Below, in pieces: positions 1 through 8,312 of a stretch of 64,000 bases of DNA. Within the stretch, counting starts at the first letter, position 1, and each line of letters opens with the position of its first letter. The position numbers were made by a program, and so were the translations under genes. The DNA is from Salegentibacter maritimus. GTDB taxonomy: Bacteria; Bacteroidota; Bacteroidia; Flavobacteriales; Flavobacteriaceae. The notes beneath the pieces were generated by a model that saw only the letters and a program-made list of their open reading frames with translations, did no database searches and had not been told where the DNA came from. The stretch is taken from contig NZ_JAEHOK010000011.1 in assembly GCF_016236915.1 (NCBI RefSeq), positions 96,073-160,072 of the forward strand, given 5' to 3'.

Positions 1-302
1 ACGCCATAAATATGGCAAGCCTGGCCTGGGCTCCACCCGCACCAAAAAATGTAGAGATTGGAGGAATTGTAGAACCCTCGGCAAAATTAAGATGGGATAA
101 AGTTGAAGGTGAAATTGCAGGTTATAAAATTTATTGGAGGGAAACTACCGAAGCACAATGGCAATACTCGCGTTTTGTGGGTAATGTAAATGAATTTACC
201 CTGGATGGAATCGTAATAGACAACTACTTTTTTGGAATTGCAAGTGTAGGGAAAGATGGTCACGAAAGTGTGGTGGTTTTCCCTTCAGGAGTTTTTCGTT
301 AA
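1..302 (+). CDS. C-terminal fragment of M28-type secreted metallopeptidase (partial)
   Basis: The reading frame is open from the first bases of the window (bases 3-11 read Ala-Ile-Asn in frame before the first Met), so this is the end of a gene that starts upstream. About 99 residues are visible. They begin with a short Leu-Ala-Trp-Ala-Pro-Pro-Ala-Pro linker and continue as a fibronectin-III-like beta domain (LRWDKVEGEIAGYKIYWR). From memory, this tail is the usual C-terminus of flavobacterial M28 aminopeptidase-like proteins; the catalytic zinc domain lies outside the window, so the enzyme name rests on the tail alone. Any Fn3-containing secreted protein is an alternative. Confidence 0.6.
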   Translation, partial: AINMASLAWAPPAPKNVEIGGIVEPSAKLRWDKVEGEIAGYKIYWRETTEAQWQYSRFVGNVNEFTLDGIVIDNYFFGIASVGKDGHESVVVFPSGVFR

Positions 303-384
303 ACTTTAACAAAAAAACAAAACTGGAAATTAATTCTCCTCGGAAAAATCCGATAAAAAACATTAAAAAACTTTCATAAAGAGA

Positions 385-410
385 CCTCACAGATTTTAAA
401 ATTTGCGAGG
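385..410. terminator. hairpin between convergent genes
   Basis: CCTC (385-388) and GAGG (407-410) flank a nearly perfect AT stem centred on ATTTTAAAAT, with one mismatch and one GU pair. It lies between the peptidase end (302) and the end of tex (438), with A-rich sequence on the left and T-rich sequence on the right, so it could stop transcription from either side. The T-tract is modest. Confidence 0.5.
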
Positions 411-437
411 TTTGCTTTGATTATATTCTACAATATA

Positions 438-2564
438 TCAATCTATTAAAGAAAGTTGGACTCGCTTCTTATCCTCATCAACCGATAAGATCGTCACCTC
501 CATTTCCTGATTTAATTTTACCACGGTATTTACATCACTCACAAATTCATTCGCCAGTTTAGAGATATGTATAAGTCCGCTCTCTTTTATTCCTATATCC
601 ACAAAGCAACCAAAATTGGTAATATTATTGACAATGCCGGGTAAACACATACCCGGTTTTAGATCGGCAATGGTTTTTATAGAAGAATCAAAGCTAAAAG
701 GCTTTTTCCTGGCCCGGGGATCTACACCCGGTTTTTCTAGCTCTTGCAAAATATCTTTTAAACTGGGTACTCCTAAATCTCCCGTAACATAATCTTCGGG
801 CTTTATATTTTCCAAGACCTTTTTGTTTCCTATAAGTTCCTCAGGATTTAAACCATTTCTTTTAGCCATTTTTTCAACTATAAAATAACTTTCGGGGTGT
901 ACTGCCGAATTATCTAAAGGATTTTCAGCATTTCTAATTCTTAAAAATCCGGCTGCTTGCTCAAAAGCCTTTGCACCAAGTCTTGGTACTTTTAGCAACT
1001 CCTTTCGACTCGCAAAATGGTGATTTTCTTTTCTATATTCCAGAATATTTTGCGCCAGTCCGGGGCCAATTCCCGAAACATAAGAAAGTAATTCCTTGCT
1101 AGCCGTATTTAGGTTTACTCCAATTTTATTTACACAACGCTTAACCACTACATCCAGCTTTTCCTTAAGTTTTGTTTGATCTACCTCATGTTGGTATTGC
1201 CCTACCCCAATAGCTTTAGGGTCAATTTTCACCAATTCAGCAAGCGGATCACTCAATCTTCGGCCAATAGAAACCGCGCCACGAACAGTAACATCATAAT
1301 TAGGAAATTCTTCCCTGGCTATTTTAGAAGCCGAATATACCGATGCGCCAGCTTCATTTACCGTAAAAACCAATACTTCTTTAGGTAAGTAAACATTTTT
1401 AATAAACTGTTCGGTTTCCCTCGCAGCGGTACCGTTCCCTATAGCAATAGCTTGAATTTTATAAGCATTTACCAGGCTTTTAATTTTTGCTGAAGCAGCA
1501 TCGATTTTCTTTTGTGGCGGGTGGGGAAATATGGCTTCATTGTAGAGTAAATTTCCTTGCTCATCTAAACAAACAATTTTGCAACCAGATCTAAAACCGG
1601 GATCTATAGCCAGAATTCGTTTGCTTCCCAAAGGTGCTTCCATTAATAATTGCTCGAGGTTGGAAGCAAAAACAGCAATCGCATCTTCATCGGCTTTTTC
1701 TTTTGCATCATTAAGAAATTCGGTTGCAAAAGATTTTTTAAGCAATCTCGTAAAAGCATCTTCTGCTGCATTCTTTAAGTACTTTACTCCTGAAAAGCCC
1801 TCATTTTTAATTACTGCCTTTTCAATTATGGCTAAAGCATCAAATTTATCGACTTCAACTTTAAGCTTAATAATCCCTAATTTTTCGGCACGATATATCG
1901 CTAAAAATCTATGAGAAGGGATTCTTTTAAGTGGTTCTTCCCATTTCTCAAATTGTGTAAATTTTGGGGCCTCAGGATGTTCTTCCTCCTTTTTTACCCA
2001 TTTTGTACTTAGCAAGGCCTTTTGGGTATACAACCTCCTAAGAGAATTTCTCACATAAGTATTCTCATTAATCCATTCGGCAATAATATGCCCGGCACCG
2101 CCGAATGCTTCAGATTTACTTTTTATTGTTCCAGAAATAAATTGTTGTGCAGATCTCTCTATATTCGGTGAGTTCTGGGCCATTAACATTTTAGCCAGTG
2201 GTTCTAAACCGGCTTCCCTGGCAGTATCTGCTTTGGTTTTTCGTTTCTTTTTGTATGGTAAATAAATGTCTTCAACTTCAGCTAAGGTTGTGGCCTCATT
2301 TATTTTATCAACCAAAGCCTCGGTCAATGCCTCCTGTTCTTTTATAGATTTAAGGATGGCATTTTTTCGGGTTTCCAATTCCTTAAAAGTACTAAGCAGT
2401 TGAGAAATCTTTTCTATTTCAGTTTCATCTAAATTTCCTGTGGCCTCTTTCCGATAACGAGAAATAAACGGAATGGTGGCATCGGCTTCTAAAAGTGAGA
2501 TGGTGTTTTGTATGCTTTTAGCAGCCAGCTTTGTGCGAGATTGTATATAGTCCTGTACTTTCAA
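438..2564 (-). CDS. tex: Tex-family RNA-binding transcription accessory protein
   Basis: A 708-residue protein with the complete Tex layout. It has an N-terminal helical region (about 1-190), an RNase H-like YqgF fold around residues 310-450 starting at LAIDPGFRSGCKI, and helix-hairpin-helix repeats near 490-560 (SGIGPGLAQNI). It ends with an S1 RNA-binding domain (about 635-706, IVNNITNFGCFVDIGIKESG). Tex proteins bind structured nucleic acid and act in transcription and RNA quality control in the cytoplasm. The length is normal for Bacteroidetes. The ATG at 2564 gives MKVQDYIQ, a typical N-terminus. It lies 59 bases downstream of the App1-like gene on the same strand and could share its transcript. 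Confidence 0.95.
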   Translation of the reverse strand: MKVQDYIQSRTKLAAKSIQNTISLLEADATIPFISRYRKEATGNLDETEIEKISQLLSTFKELETRKNAILKSIKEQEALTEALVDKINEATTLAEVEDIYLPYKKKRKTKADTAREAGLEPLAKMLMAQNSPNIERSAQQFISGTIKSKSEAFGGAGHIIAEWINENTYVRNSLRRLYTQKALLSTKWVKKEEEHPEAPKFTQFEKWEEPLKRIPSHRFLAIYRAEKLGIIKLKVEVDKFDALAIIEKAVIKNEGFSGVKYLKNAAEDAFTRLLKKSFATEFLNDAKEKADEDAIAVFASNLEQLLMEAPLGSKRILAIDPGFRSGCKIVCLDEQGNLLYNEAIFPHPPQKKIDAASAKIKSLVNAYKIQAIAIGNGTAARETEQFIKNVYLPKEVLVFTVNEAGASVYSASKIAREEFPNYDVTVRGAVSIGRRLSDPLAELVKIDPKAIGVGQYQHEVDQTKLKEKLDVVVKRCVNKIGVNLNTASKELLSYVSGIGPGLAQNILEYRKENHHFASRKELLKVPRLGAKAFEQAAGFLRIRNAENPLDNSAVHPESYFIVEKMAKRNGLNPEELIGNKKVLENIKPEDYVTGDLGVPSLKDILQELEKPGVDPRARKKPFSFDSSIKTIADLKPGMCLPGIVNNITNFGCFVDIGIKESGLIHISKLANEFVSDVNTVVKLNQEMEVTILSVDEDKKRVQLSLID

Positions 2565-2623
2565 TTATTGCAATTTCAAATTATATAATATGTAGGTTTT
2601 AGCAAATATAGGGTTCAAAAGAA

Positions 2624-3589
2624 TTAAATAATCCCTTCTTCCCGTGAATGTTCTATAGCCTTATGGCTATGTTTAAAGTAACAAATGCTAACCCCCAGAC
2701 TTTCAATGTTTCTAAGAATTTCAGTGATATTAGGTTTTTTCTTTCTACCCGTTTGCCTAATATAAACCGCTTTTAAGCTCTGCGGAAAAATTTTACAAAT
2801 ACGCTCATAAATATCAGCATCTTTCTGAGAGTCATCGCCTAGTAGAACGTAGGGAATATTAGGATAAAAAGATATTATATCTTTTATTTTTTCAAATTTA
2901 TGATCGTGGCTTCCCCGCCCGGTAAATAAAAAATCTGAAATCCCGGTTTTAATCTTTTTAAGTTTTATGACCGCTTTGGGTAGTTCATGCATTTTAGCGA
3001 ACTCATTCACAAATTCATATAAATTCCACTCACTACTGGAAACATAGAAAAAACTATTGGAGGCATGTTCTAAATCCTGGCCAGCCCGGCTTAATTGTTT
3101 GTAATGTTCTACCACATCGTCAAATGTCTGGCGTTTATTGATATTCTTGGACAACATGACGTAAAGTTTCTTAAAAACACTGTTGCTGTGGGAGATTAAG
3201 AATGTGTCGTCTATATCTGAAATAATACCATATTTAGAAGGATGAGGCTTTAAAAACTCACCTTTTTCTATCATTCCAAAATTTTTAATATTACAGCTCA
3301 CCTCATATTCGTGCCAACCACTTTTTAAATCTTCAGAAAATGGAATGGAAAACCTAAAATAGCCATCTTTTAAGGTTTTAGTAGTAACCTCAATATCTCT
3401 AAACCTTAAAGTGATCTCTTTATTTTCTAAAGGACTAATGCGAAACATATGAATAATGGCCACCGCATGTTTAAGTCCGCGCCTATCCATCTTATACTTA
3501 TCTGGCGCCCACGATTTAAATAAATGTCCATATACATTAAGCTCCTGGTCATTTACGTAACCGCGATAAAGTTTTAGATCTAATTTCAA
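2624..3589 (-). CDS. App1-family phosphatidate phosphatase-like protein (DUF2183)
   Basis: A 321-residue protein. The first ~120 residues form a beta-rich domain. The catalytic part begins at GIISDIDDTFLISHSN, which carries the HAD-type DxDxT nucleophile motif of App1 phosphatases, followed by YVSSSEWNLYEF and the acidic motif LLGDDSQKDADIY. Yeast App1 converts phosphatidate to diacylglycerol; the bacterial substrate is inferred. No signal peptide or membrane helix is visible, so a cytosolic enzyme is likely. The gene is divergent from a diacylglycerol-kinase-like gene (68-base gap), which would catalyse the opposite reaction, a context that supports a phospholipid substrate. Confidence 0.85.
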   Translation of the reverse strand: MKLDLKLYRGYVNDQELNVYGHLFKSWAPDKYKMDRRGLKHAVAIIHMFRISPLENKEITLRFRDIEVTTKTLKDGYFRFSIPFSEDLKSGWHEYEVSCNIKNFGMIEKGEFLKPHPSKYGIISDIDDTFLISHSNSVFKKLYVMLSKNINKRQTFDDVVEHYKQLSRAGQDLEHASNSFFYVSSSEWNLYEFVNEFAKMHELPKAVIKLKKIKTGISDFLFTGRGSHDHKFEKIKDIISFYPNIPYVLLGDDSQKDADIYERICKIFPQSLKAVYIRQTGRKKKPNITEILRNIESLGVSICYFKHSHKAIEHSREEGII

Positions 3590-3657
3590 AATTTTAGAAT
3601 TTTATTGAATTTTTCTAATTCCAAAATAATTAATTTTAAGAACATATTTGAAGCTAT

Positions 3658-4530
3658 ATGAAAGAAATAGATAAGGTTTTACTGATTGTAAATCCCATTT
3701 CGGGCGGGATTAATAAAAGAAATATCAATCAAAAAATTGATTCGGAGGTTAGTAAATTAAATGCAGAGCTAGAAGTTTACCAGACAACCGGTGAGAATGA
3801 TCAAAAGAAAATTAAAAATTTGGTCGCCTCAGAGAACTTTGATAGGATTCTAATTGCCGGTGGCGATGGAACTATAAAGCTGGTAGCCGAAGCATTATTA
3901 CCGCACAAAACACCTATTGCCATAATACCGGCCGGTTCAGCTAATGGGCTTGCCCTTAATTTAGGTATTCCCAATGATCTACAAGAACAACTAAATATTG
4001 CCTTTGGAAACACAGTAACCAAAATGGATGTATTGGAGATTAATGGCGAGCTATGTTTGCACATGGGAGACCTGGGAATAAATGCTGAGTTGATAAAAAA
4101 TTATCAAAAATCTCGAATTAGGGGAAAAATGGGATATCTTCTTCAGTCTATCCCCACCCTATTGTATAGTAAATATCCATTTGAATTTGAGATTCAAATG
4201 GAAGATAAAAGCTTTACCAAAGAAGGAATCTTACTGGCTTTTGCCAATGCAAAAAAATATGGCACCGGTGCCAATGTAAATCCTAAAGGAAAAATTGATG
4301 ATGGTGTTTTTGAGCTTCTTTTGTTTAAGAATTTCAATATGCTTGAAATCTTAAAAACTCTACGTAACGAAACCGAAGTGAATTCTGAATTTGTAGAGAT
4401 AATTCCTTTAAAAGAAGCACGAGTCTATTGTAAAAATCCGGTTTCATTTCAAATTGATGGTGAATATATTGGTGAAGAAGAAGAAATTTATGTCAAAATT
4501 TCTCCTGAAAAACTGTCAATAATGACCTAA
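3658..4530 (+). CDS. diacylglycerol kinase family lipid kinase (YegS/DgkB-like)
   Basis: A 290-residue protein with the DAGK catalytic fold. It starts at LLIVNPISGG, has the nucleotide-binding AGGDGTIKLVAEAL motif (about residues 66-80) and IIPAGSANGLALNLGI (about 90-105), where DAG kinases usually have GTxND. The C-terminal beta domain ends in FQIDGEYIGEEEEI, resembling the DGE signature. These enzymes phosphorylate diacylglycerol or related lipids with ATP at the inner membrane surface. GSANG instead of GTGND is common outside dedicated DgkB enzymes, so the lipid substrate is uncertain. It is divergent from an App1-like phosphatase. Confidence 0.88.
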   Translation: MKEIDKVLLIVNPISGGINKRNINQKIDSEVSKLNAELEVYQTTGENDQKKIKNLVASENFDRILIAGGDGTIKLVAEALLPHKTPIAIIPAGSANGLALNLGIPNDLQEQLNIAFGNTVTKMDVLEINGELCLHMGDLGINAELIKNYQKSRIRGKMGYLLQSIPTLLYSKYPFEFEIQMEDKSFTKEGILLAFANAKKYGTGANVNPKGKIDDGVFELLLFKNFNMLEILKTLRNETEVNSEFVEIIPLKEARVYCKNPVSFQIDGEYIGEEEEIYVKISPEKLSIMT

Positions 4531-4650
4531 AAATATCGTGAAACAATCTGTATCACTATTTAAACAAACATTTATATAGCTTCTCAACATTGCTTCAAAA
4601 AAGGGAATATGTTAATTACCCCGTGTCAAGCCAAAAGGGATTAAATATTA

Positions 4651-4681
4651 TTTGATTTCGAGGCAAGCCCTGAAGCATCAA
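4651..4681 (+). repeat. dispersed element A (truncated copy)
   Basis: TTTGATTTCGAGGCAAGC matches the left half of the repeat seen at 11981, 12974, 40162, 50168 (inverted) and 52142. The copy diverges after AAGCCC. It sits downstream of the lipid kinase gene, in the 250-base gap before the convergent dehydrogenase operon. Confidence 0.65.
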
Positions 4682-4726
4682 GTCTCAATTATGGGTTGAA
4701 CGCAATTAGCCAAACATTATAAAAAA

Positions 4727-4753
4727 GCCCTCAACAAAAATTATTGCGAGGGC
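4727..4753. terminator. bidirectional rho-independent terminator
   Basis: GCCCTC (4727-4732) pairs with GAGGGC (4748-4753) around an A/T loop. Six A precede it and a T-rich run follows it. It stands between convergent genes (kinase ending 4530, dehydrogenase subunit ending 4782), so it can serve both. Confidence 0.75.
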
Positions 4754-4781
4754 ATATTTTTATACACTTAGCTTCCTAAAC

Positions 4782-5426
4782 TTAAAGAGACATGGCCTTT
4801 CCGCCACCTAAGTCCTCAACCGGACCGCAAGGAATATATTCCCCCGGAATGGGATCGTACCACATTACATTCTCACCAATTTCTTCACTGGTTTTATAAG
4901 CCCATATTCCCATATTACGTACTTCTTGCAAATAGGCAAGAGAACCGGCATCGGCATCTAACGTAATTTCCAGATCTTTATCCTGTGGATCCTGGGTCTC
5001 GGTATTTCGTTTTGCTATCTCATCCCTCTCTGCTTGCGTAGCTTTTAAATACTTGGCCACAATTTGTTCATATTCTTCTAAACTGCCTTCACTTTCTTCT
5101 TTATTAAACTGACTTTTAAAAGCTCTGGAAAAAGCATCGGCAGATTCTTTAAAATTCTTCTGGCGTTCTTCAGAAGCTACTTCCTGCATATAAGAATCTA
5201 TAAACTCAGCAATGTTTAGGTCTTCTGCTCCTGGTGTATCTGTTCTAGGTATAATAACCTCTAATATTTGTTTTAAAGCAAAACCATTAGAAACGCTTAG
5301 AAAAACGGGTTCCCAATTAGAACCGGATTCACCTTTACAACTTTGCAAAAGATTTAATGTTGCAGGGCCAACAACTATAGCTCCGGCTCCAAGTCCTATG
5401 TTTTTTAATGCCTGTCTTCTGTTCAT
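4782..5426 (-). CDS. gluconate 2-dehydrogenase subunit 3-like protein with Tat signal
   Basis: A 214-residue small subunit of a GMC-type dehydrogenase. The chosen ATG at 5426 gives MNRRQALKNIGLGAGAIVVG, a Tat-type signal with twin arginines, followed by LLQSCKG, which could be a lipobox. A longer frame to 5471 only adds residues overlapping the upstream gene. The upstream GMC subunit ends at 5437, 10 bases before this start, so the two are one operon. In the family, the small subunit carries the Tat signal and escorts the folded flavoprotein to the periplasm. The rest (VFLSVSNGFALKQILEVIIP, then an acidic helical region) fits the gluconate 2-dehydrogenase subunit 3 family. Confidence 0.85.
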   Translation of the reverse strand: MNRRQALKNIGLGAGAIVVGPATLNLLQSCKGESGSNWEPVFLSVSNGFALKQILEVIIPRTDTPGAEDLNIAEFIDSYMQEVASEERQKNFKESADAFSRAFKSQFNKEESEGSLEEYEQIVAKYLKATQAERDEIAKRNTETQDPQDKDLEITLDADAGSLAYLQEVRNMGIWAYKTSEEIGENVMWYDPIPGEYIPCGPVEDLGGGKAMSL

Positions 5427-5436
5427 AATCCTAAAA

Positions 5437-7140
5437 TTAAGCGTTAGATGTTTTAAAGTTCTTTGAAGCATGGTCTGCCGCTCTTGCGGTCATCGCCATA
5501 TAAGTTAATGATGGGTTTTGGCAACCGGCAGAGGTCATAAAAGATCCATCGGTAACATATACATTTGGAACGGCATGTATTTGGTTATTAGCGTTTAAAA
5601 CCGATGTTTTAGGATCTCTTCCCATTCTGGCTGTCCCCATTTCGTGTATTCCAAGACCTGGTGCTCCTAAATAATCATAAGGCCTAACATCCCTAAATCC
5701 ACCTTTCTCAAGCATCTCAACAGCCTGGTTTACCATATCCTTTCTCATTTTAAGTTCATTTTCTTTAAACTCGGCATCAAAAGTTACAGTAGGAAGGCCC
5801 CATTCGTCTGTTTTGTTATAATCCAGGGTCATTTTATTTTCATGATAAGGCAAAGTCTCCCCAAAGCCCATTAATCCCATAGTCCAACCTCCGGGTTTTA
5901 CAATGGCTTCTTTCAACTCTTTGCCATAAGAGGCTTCAGCAATGCTCTGGCTCCAGTCTCCCCTACCGGCACCTCCCTGGTAACCATATCCTCGTTTAAA
6001 ATCAAGATTATCTCCAGCTTTTAAGTTTCTAAATCGCGGTAAGTAAATACCGTTTGGTTTTCGGCCTTTATAATATTGATCTTCAAAACCATCATACTTT
6101 CCTGAAGCTCCGGCGCGAAAGTGATGATCCATTAAGTTATGACCTAATTCCCCACTATCGTTCCCCATACCATTCTCAAACCTATCTGATTTTGATTGCA
6201 TTAGAATACTTGTGGAGGCAATAGCAGAAGCACAAAGAAAAATCACGTTCGCCTTATATTCAATTTCCTCCTTAGTTTCGGTATCTATAACTTTAACTCC
6301 TGTAGCACGTTTTTTATCGGCATCGTACAGGACTTCGCTAACTATAGAGTTTGGTCTTAATGTCATATTGCCCGAACGCTCGGCTGCCGGCAAAGTAGAT
6401 GAATTACTACTAAAATACCCGCCATAAGGACAACCTCTAATACAACGATTTCGGAATTGACAATTAGAACGACCTTCAAATTCCTTATTACCTGTAAGAT
6501 GTGCAACACGCCCTGCTGTTAACACCCTACCATCACTAAAATTCTCTGACATACTTTTTCTAAGGTGGTCTTCTACGCAATTAAGTGGCATTTGTGGAAG
6601 AAACTTTCCATCTGGCAATTGACTTAAACCAAGATTTTCACCACTTACCCCTATATAAGACTCTACATAGTCATACCAGGGTGCAATATCTTTATAACGA
6701 ATGGGCCAATCTACTCCGTGACCATCAGTTTTATTCGCAGTAAAATCTAAATCGCTTAAACGATAACTATGCCTTCCCCACATAATAGACCTACCTCCCA
6801 CGTGGTAACCACGCATCCAATCGAATCTTTTAGTTTCATTATAAGGGTGCTTAATATCATCTACGAACCAATGTGCACTGGCTTTATTGGTAGTGTAACC
6901 TGTACGGGATTGCTTCTCCTGGCGTTTCTTTTCCTCCCTTGTTAACTGTCCTTTATGCTTATAATCCCAGGGATCATCGTTCATTGTAGGATAATCTTCA
7001 ATATGTTTTACCATACGCCCCCTTTCCAACACCAGGGTTTTAAATCCTTTTTCACTAAGCTCTTTCGCGGCCCAACCACCGCTAATTCCGGTACCTACGA
7101 CTATTGCATCATAAGTGTCATTTTCATAATAATTGCTCAC
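5437..7140 (-). CDS. GMC-family FAD-dependent sugar dehydrogenase, large subunit
   Basis: A 567-residue glucose-methanol-choline oxidoreductase. The FAD-binding Rossmann motif is at the N-terminus (IVVGTGISGGWAAKEL, residues ~13-28). A middle motif GYHVGGRSIMWGRHSYR and the C-terminal active-site block HEMGTARMG and CQNPSLTYMAM provide the usual His and Asn pair. It has no signal peptide, so export would depend on the Tat signal of the downstream small subunit. Such pairs oxidise sugars or glycosides, often at C3, and pass electrons to a cytochrome; no cytochrome gene is present here. The divergent gene at 7290 starts a set of sugar enzymes, which supports a carbohydrate substrate. Confidence 0.92.
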   Translation of the reverse strand: MSNYYENDTYDAIVVGTGISGGWAAKELSEKGFKTLVLERGRMVKHIEDYPTMNDDPWDYKHKGQLTREEKKRQEKQSRTGYTTNKASAHWFVDDIKHPYNETKRFDWMRGYHVGGRSIMWGRHSYRLSDLDFTANKTDGHGVDWPIRYKDIAPWYDYVESYIGVSGENLGLSQLPDGKFLPQMPLNCVEDHLRKSMSENFSDGRVLTAGRVAHLTGNKEFEGRSNCQFRNRCIRGCPYGGYFSSNSSTLPAAERSGNMTLRPNSIVSEVLYDADKKRATGVKVIDTETKEEIEYKANVIFLCASAIASTSILMQSKSDRFENGMGNDSGELGHNLMDHHFRAGASGKYDGFEDQYYKGRKPNGIYLPRFRNLKAGDNLDFKRGYGYQGGAGRGDWSQSIAEASYGKELKEAIVKPGGWTMGLMGFGETLPYHENKMTLDYNKTDEWGLPTVTFDAEFKENELKMRKDMVNQAVEMLEKGGFRDVRPYDYLGAPGLGIHEMGTARMGRDPKTSVLNANNQIHAVPNVYVTDGSFMTSAGCQNPSLTYMAMTARAADHASKNFKTSNA

Positions 7141-7289
7141 TCTCCTGTAGTTAATTAATAATTTAGTTAATCGAATCCTTCCAAATATATAAATTTATGC
7201 TTATAATTTTACTTCTTTAAAAAAAAGTATACTTTTAAGATTCCAAAAATATCAGTAAAATTACATTTCGTAACACTTAAACTTATCTT

Positions 7290-8297
7290 ATGAAAATTAC
7301 CTCAACCAATTTTTTTTCAATTTCCCTTATGCTTTTATTATTCCTCGGAATTTCTTCCTGTAAAGATCAAAAATCACAAAAAGAAAGTACGGCAACCACC
7401 GAAGCTAGTTCAGAAGTAACAAAAGAACCTTTTTTTAAACTTTCTCTAGCACAATGGTCTCTTAACAAACCTATTTTTGCAGGCGATTTAGACCCTATGG
7501 ATTTTGCTGAAAAAGCAAATGATTTGGGTTTTGAAGGTATTGAATATGTGAGTAGTTTTTATGCGCAAAAGATTAAAGATGCCGAAAATCCTGAAGAAGC
7601 TTTGCAACAGGTCTTAGATACTCTAAAAGTAAAAAGTGAAGAATTTAATGTAGAAAACGTATTAATAATGGTTGATGGTGAAGGCGAATTGGCCAGTCCA
7701 GACCAAAACGAACGTGAAAAAGCAGTTGAAAATCATAAAAAATGGGTTGATGCCGCTAATTTCCTGGGAGCCGAGTCAATTAGGGTAAACCTTTTTGGTA
7801 CCGACGAACCGGAAGAATGGAAAACCGCTGCAACTAAAGGATTAAAAGCTCTTAGTGAATATGCAGCAGAAAAAAATGTTAACATTTTAGTTGAAAATCA
7901 CGGTTACCTATCCTCCAATGCTGCACTATTAGTAGAAATTATTGAAGATGTTAATATGGAAAACTGTGGGACACTACCTGATTTTGGAAATTTCTGCCTT
8001 AAAAGAAAAGGTGGTGAGCGTTGGGACGCCTCCTGCGTTGAAGAATACCCCAAATACCAGGGGATAGAAGAAATGATGCCTCACGCTTTGGCCGTAAGTG
8101 CAAAATCTTACGATTTTAATGAACAAGGCGAAGAAACCACGCTGGATTATGAAAGAATACTTAAAACTGTATATGACGCAGGATACACCGGATTTATTGG
8201 TGTAGAATATGAAGGTCAAAATTTATCTCCAGAAGAAGGCATTAAAGCCACCAAAGAGCTTTTAATAGAAGTTGGGAGTAAACTAAATAATCAATAG
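7290..8297 (+). CDS. sugar phosphate isomerase/epimerase-like TIM-barrel lipoprotein
   Basis: A 335-residue protein with a lipoprotein signal (hydrophobic LMLLLFLGISSC, acylated Cys near residue 25) and a spacer rich in Lys, Gln, Ser and Thr. The mature part is a xylose-isomerase-like TIM barrel: LSLAQWSLNKPIFAGDLD, LGFEGIEYVSSFY, VENHGYLSSNAALL, GTLPDFGNF, and a final GFIGVEYEGQ glutamate. The family isomerises or epimerises sugars using a divalent metal bound by Glu/Asp/His residues. Its lipid anchor puts it in the periplasm, alongside the exported GMC dehydrogenase encoded divergently. The exact reaction is not known. It is the first gene of a 7.3-12.8 kb sugar run, 15 bases before the permease. 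Confidence 0.87.
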   Translation: MKITSTNFFSISLMLLLFLGISSCKDQKSQKESTATTEASSEVTKEPFFKLSLAQWSLNKPIFAGDLDPMDFAEKANDLGFEGIEYVSSFYAQKIKDAENPEEALQQVLDTLKVKSEEFNVENVLIMVDGEGELASPDQNEREKAVENHKKWVDAANFLGAESIRVNLFGTDEPEEWKTAATKGLKALSEYAAEKNVNILVENHGYLSSNAALLVEIIEDVNMENCGTLPDFGNFCLKRKGGERWDASCVEEYPKYQGIEEMMPHALAVSAKSYDFNEQGEETTLDYERILKTVYDAGYTGFIGVEYEGQNLSPEEGIKATKELLIEVGSKLNNQ

Positions 8298-8312
8298 AAG
8301 TAACCGGAGATA

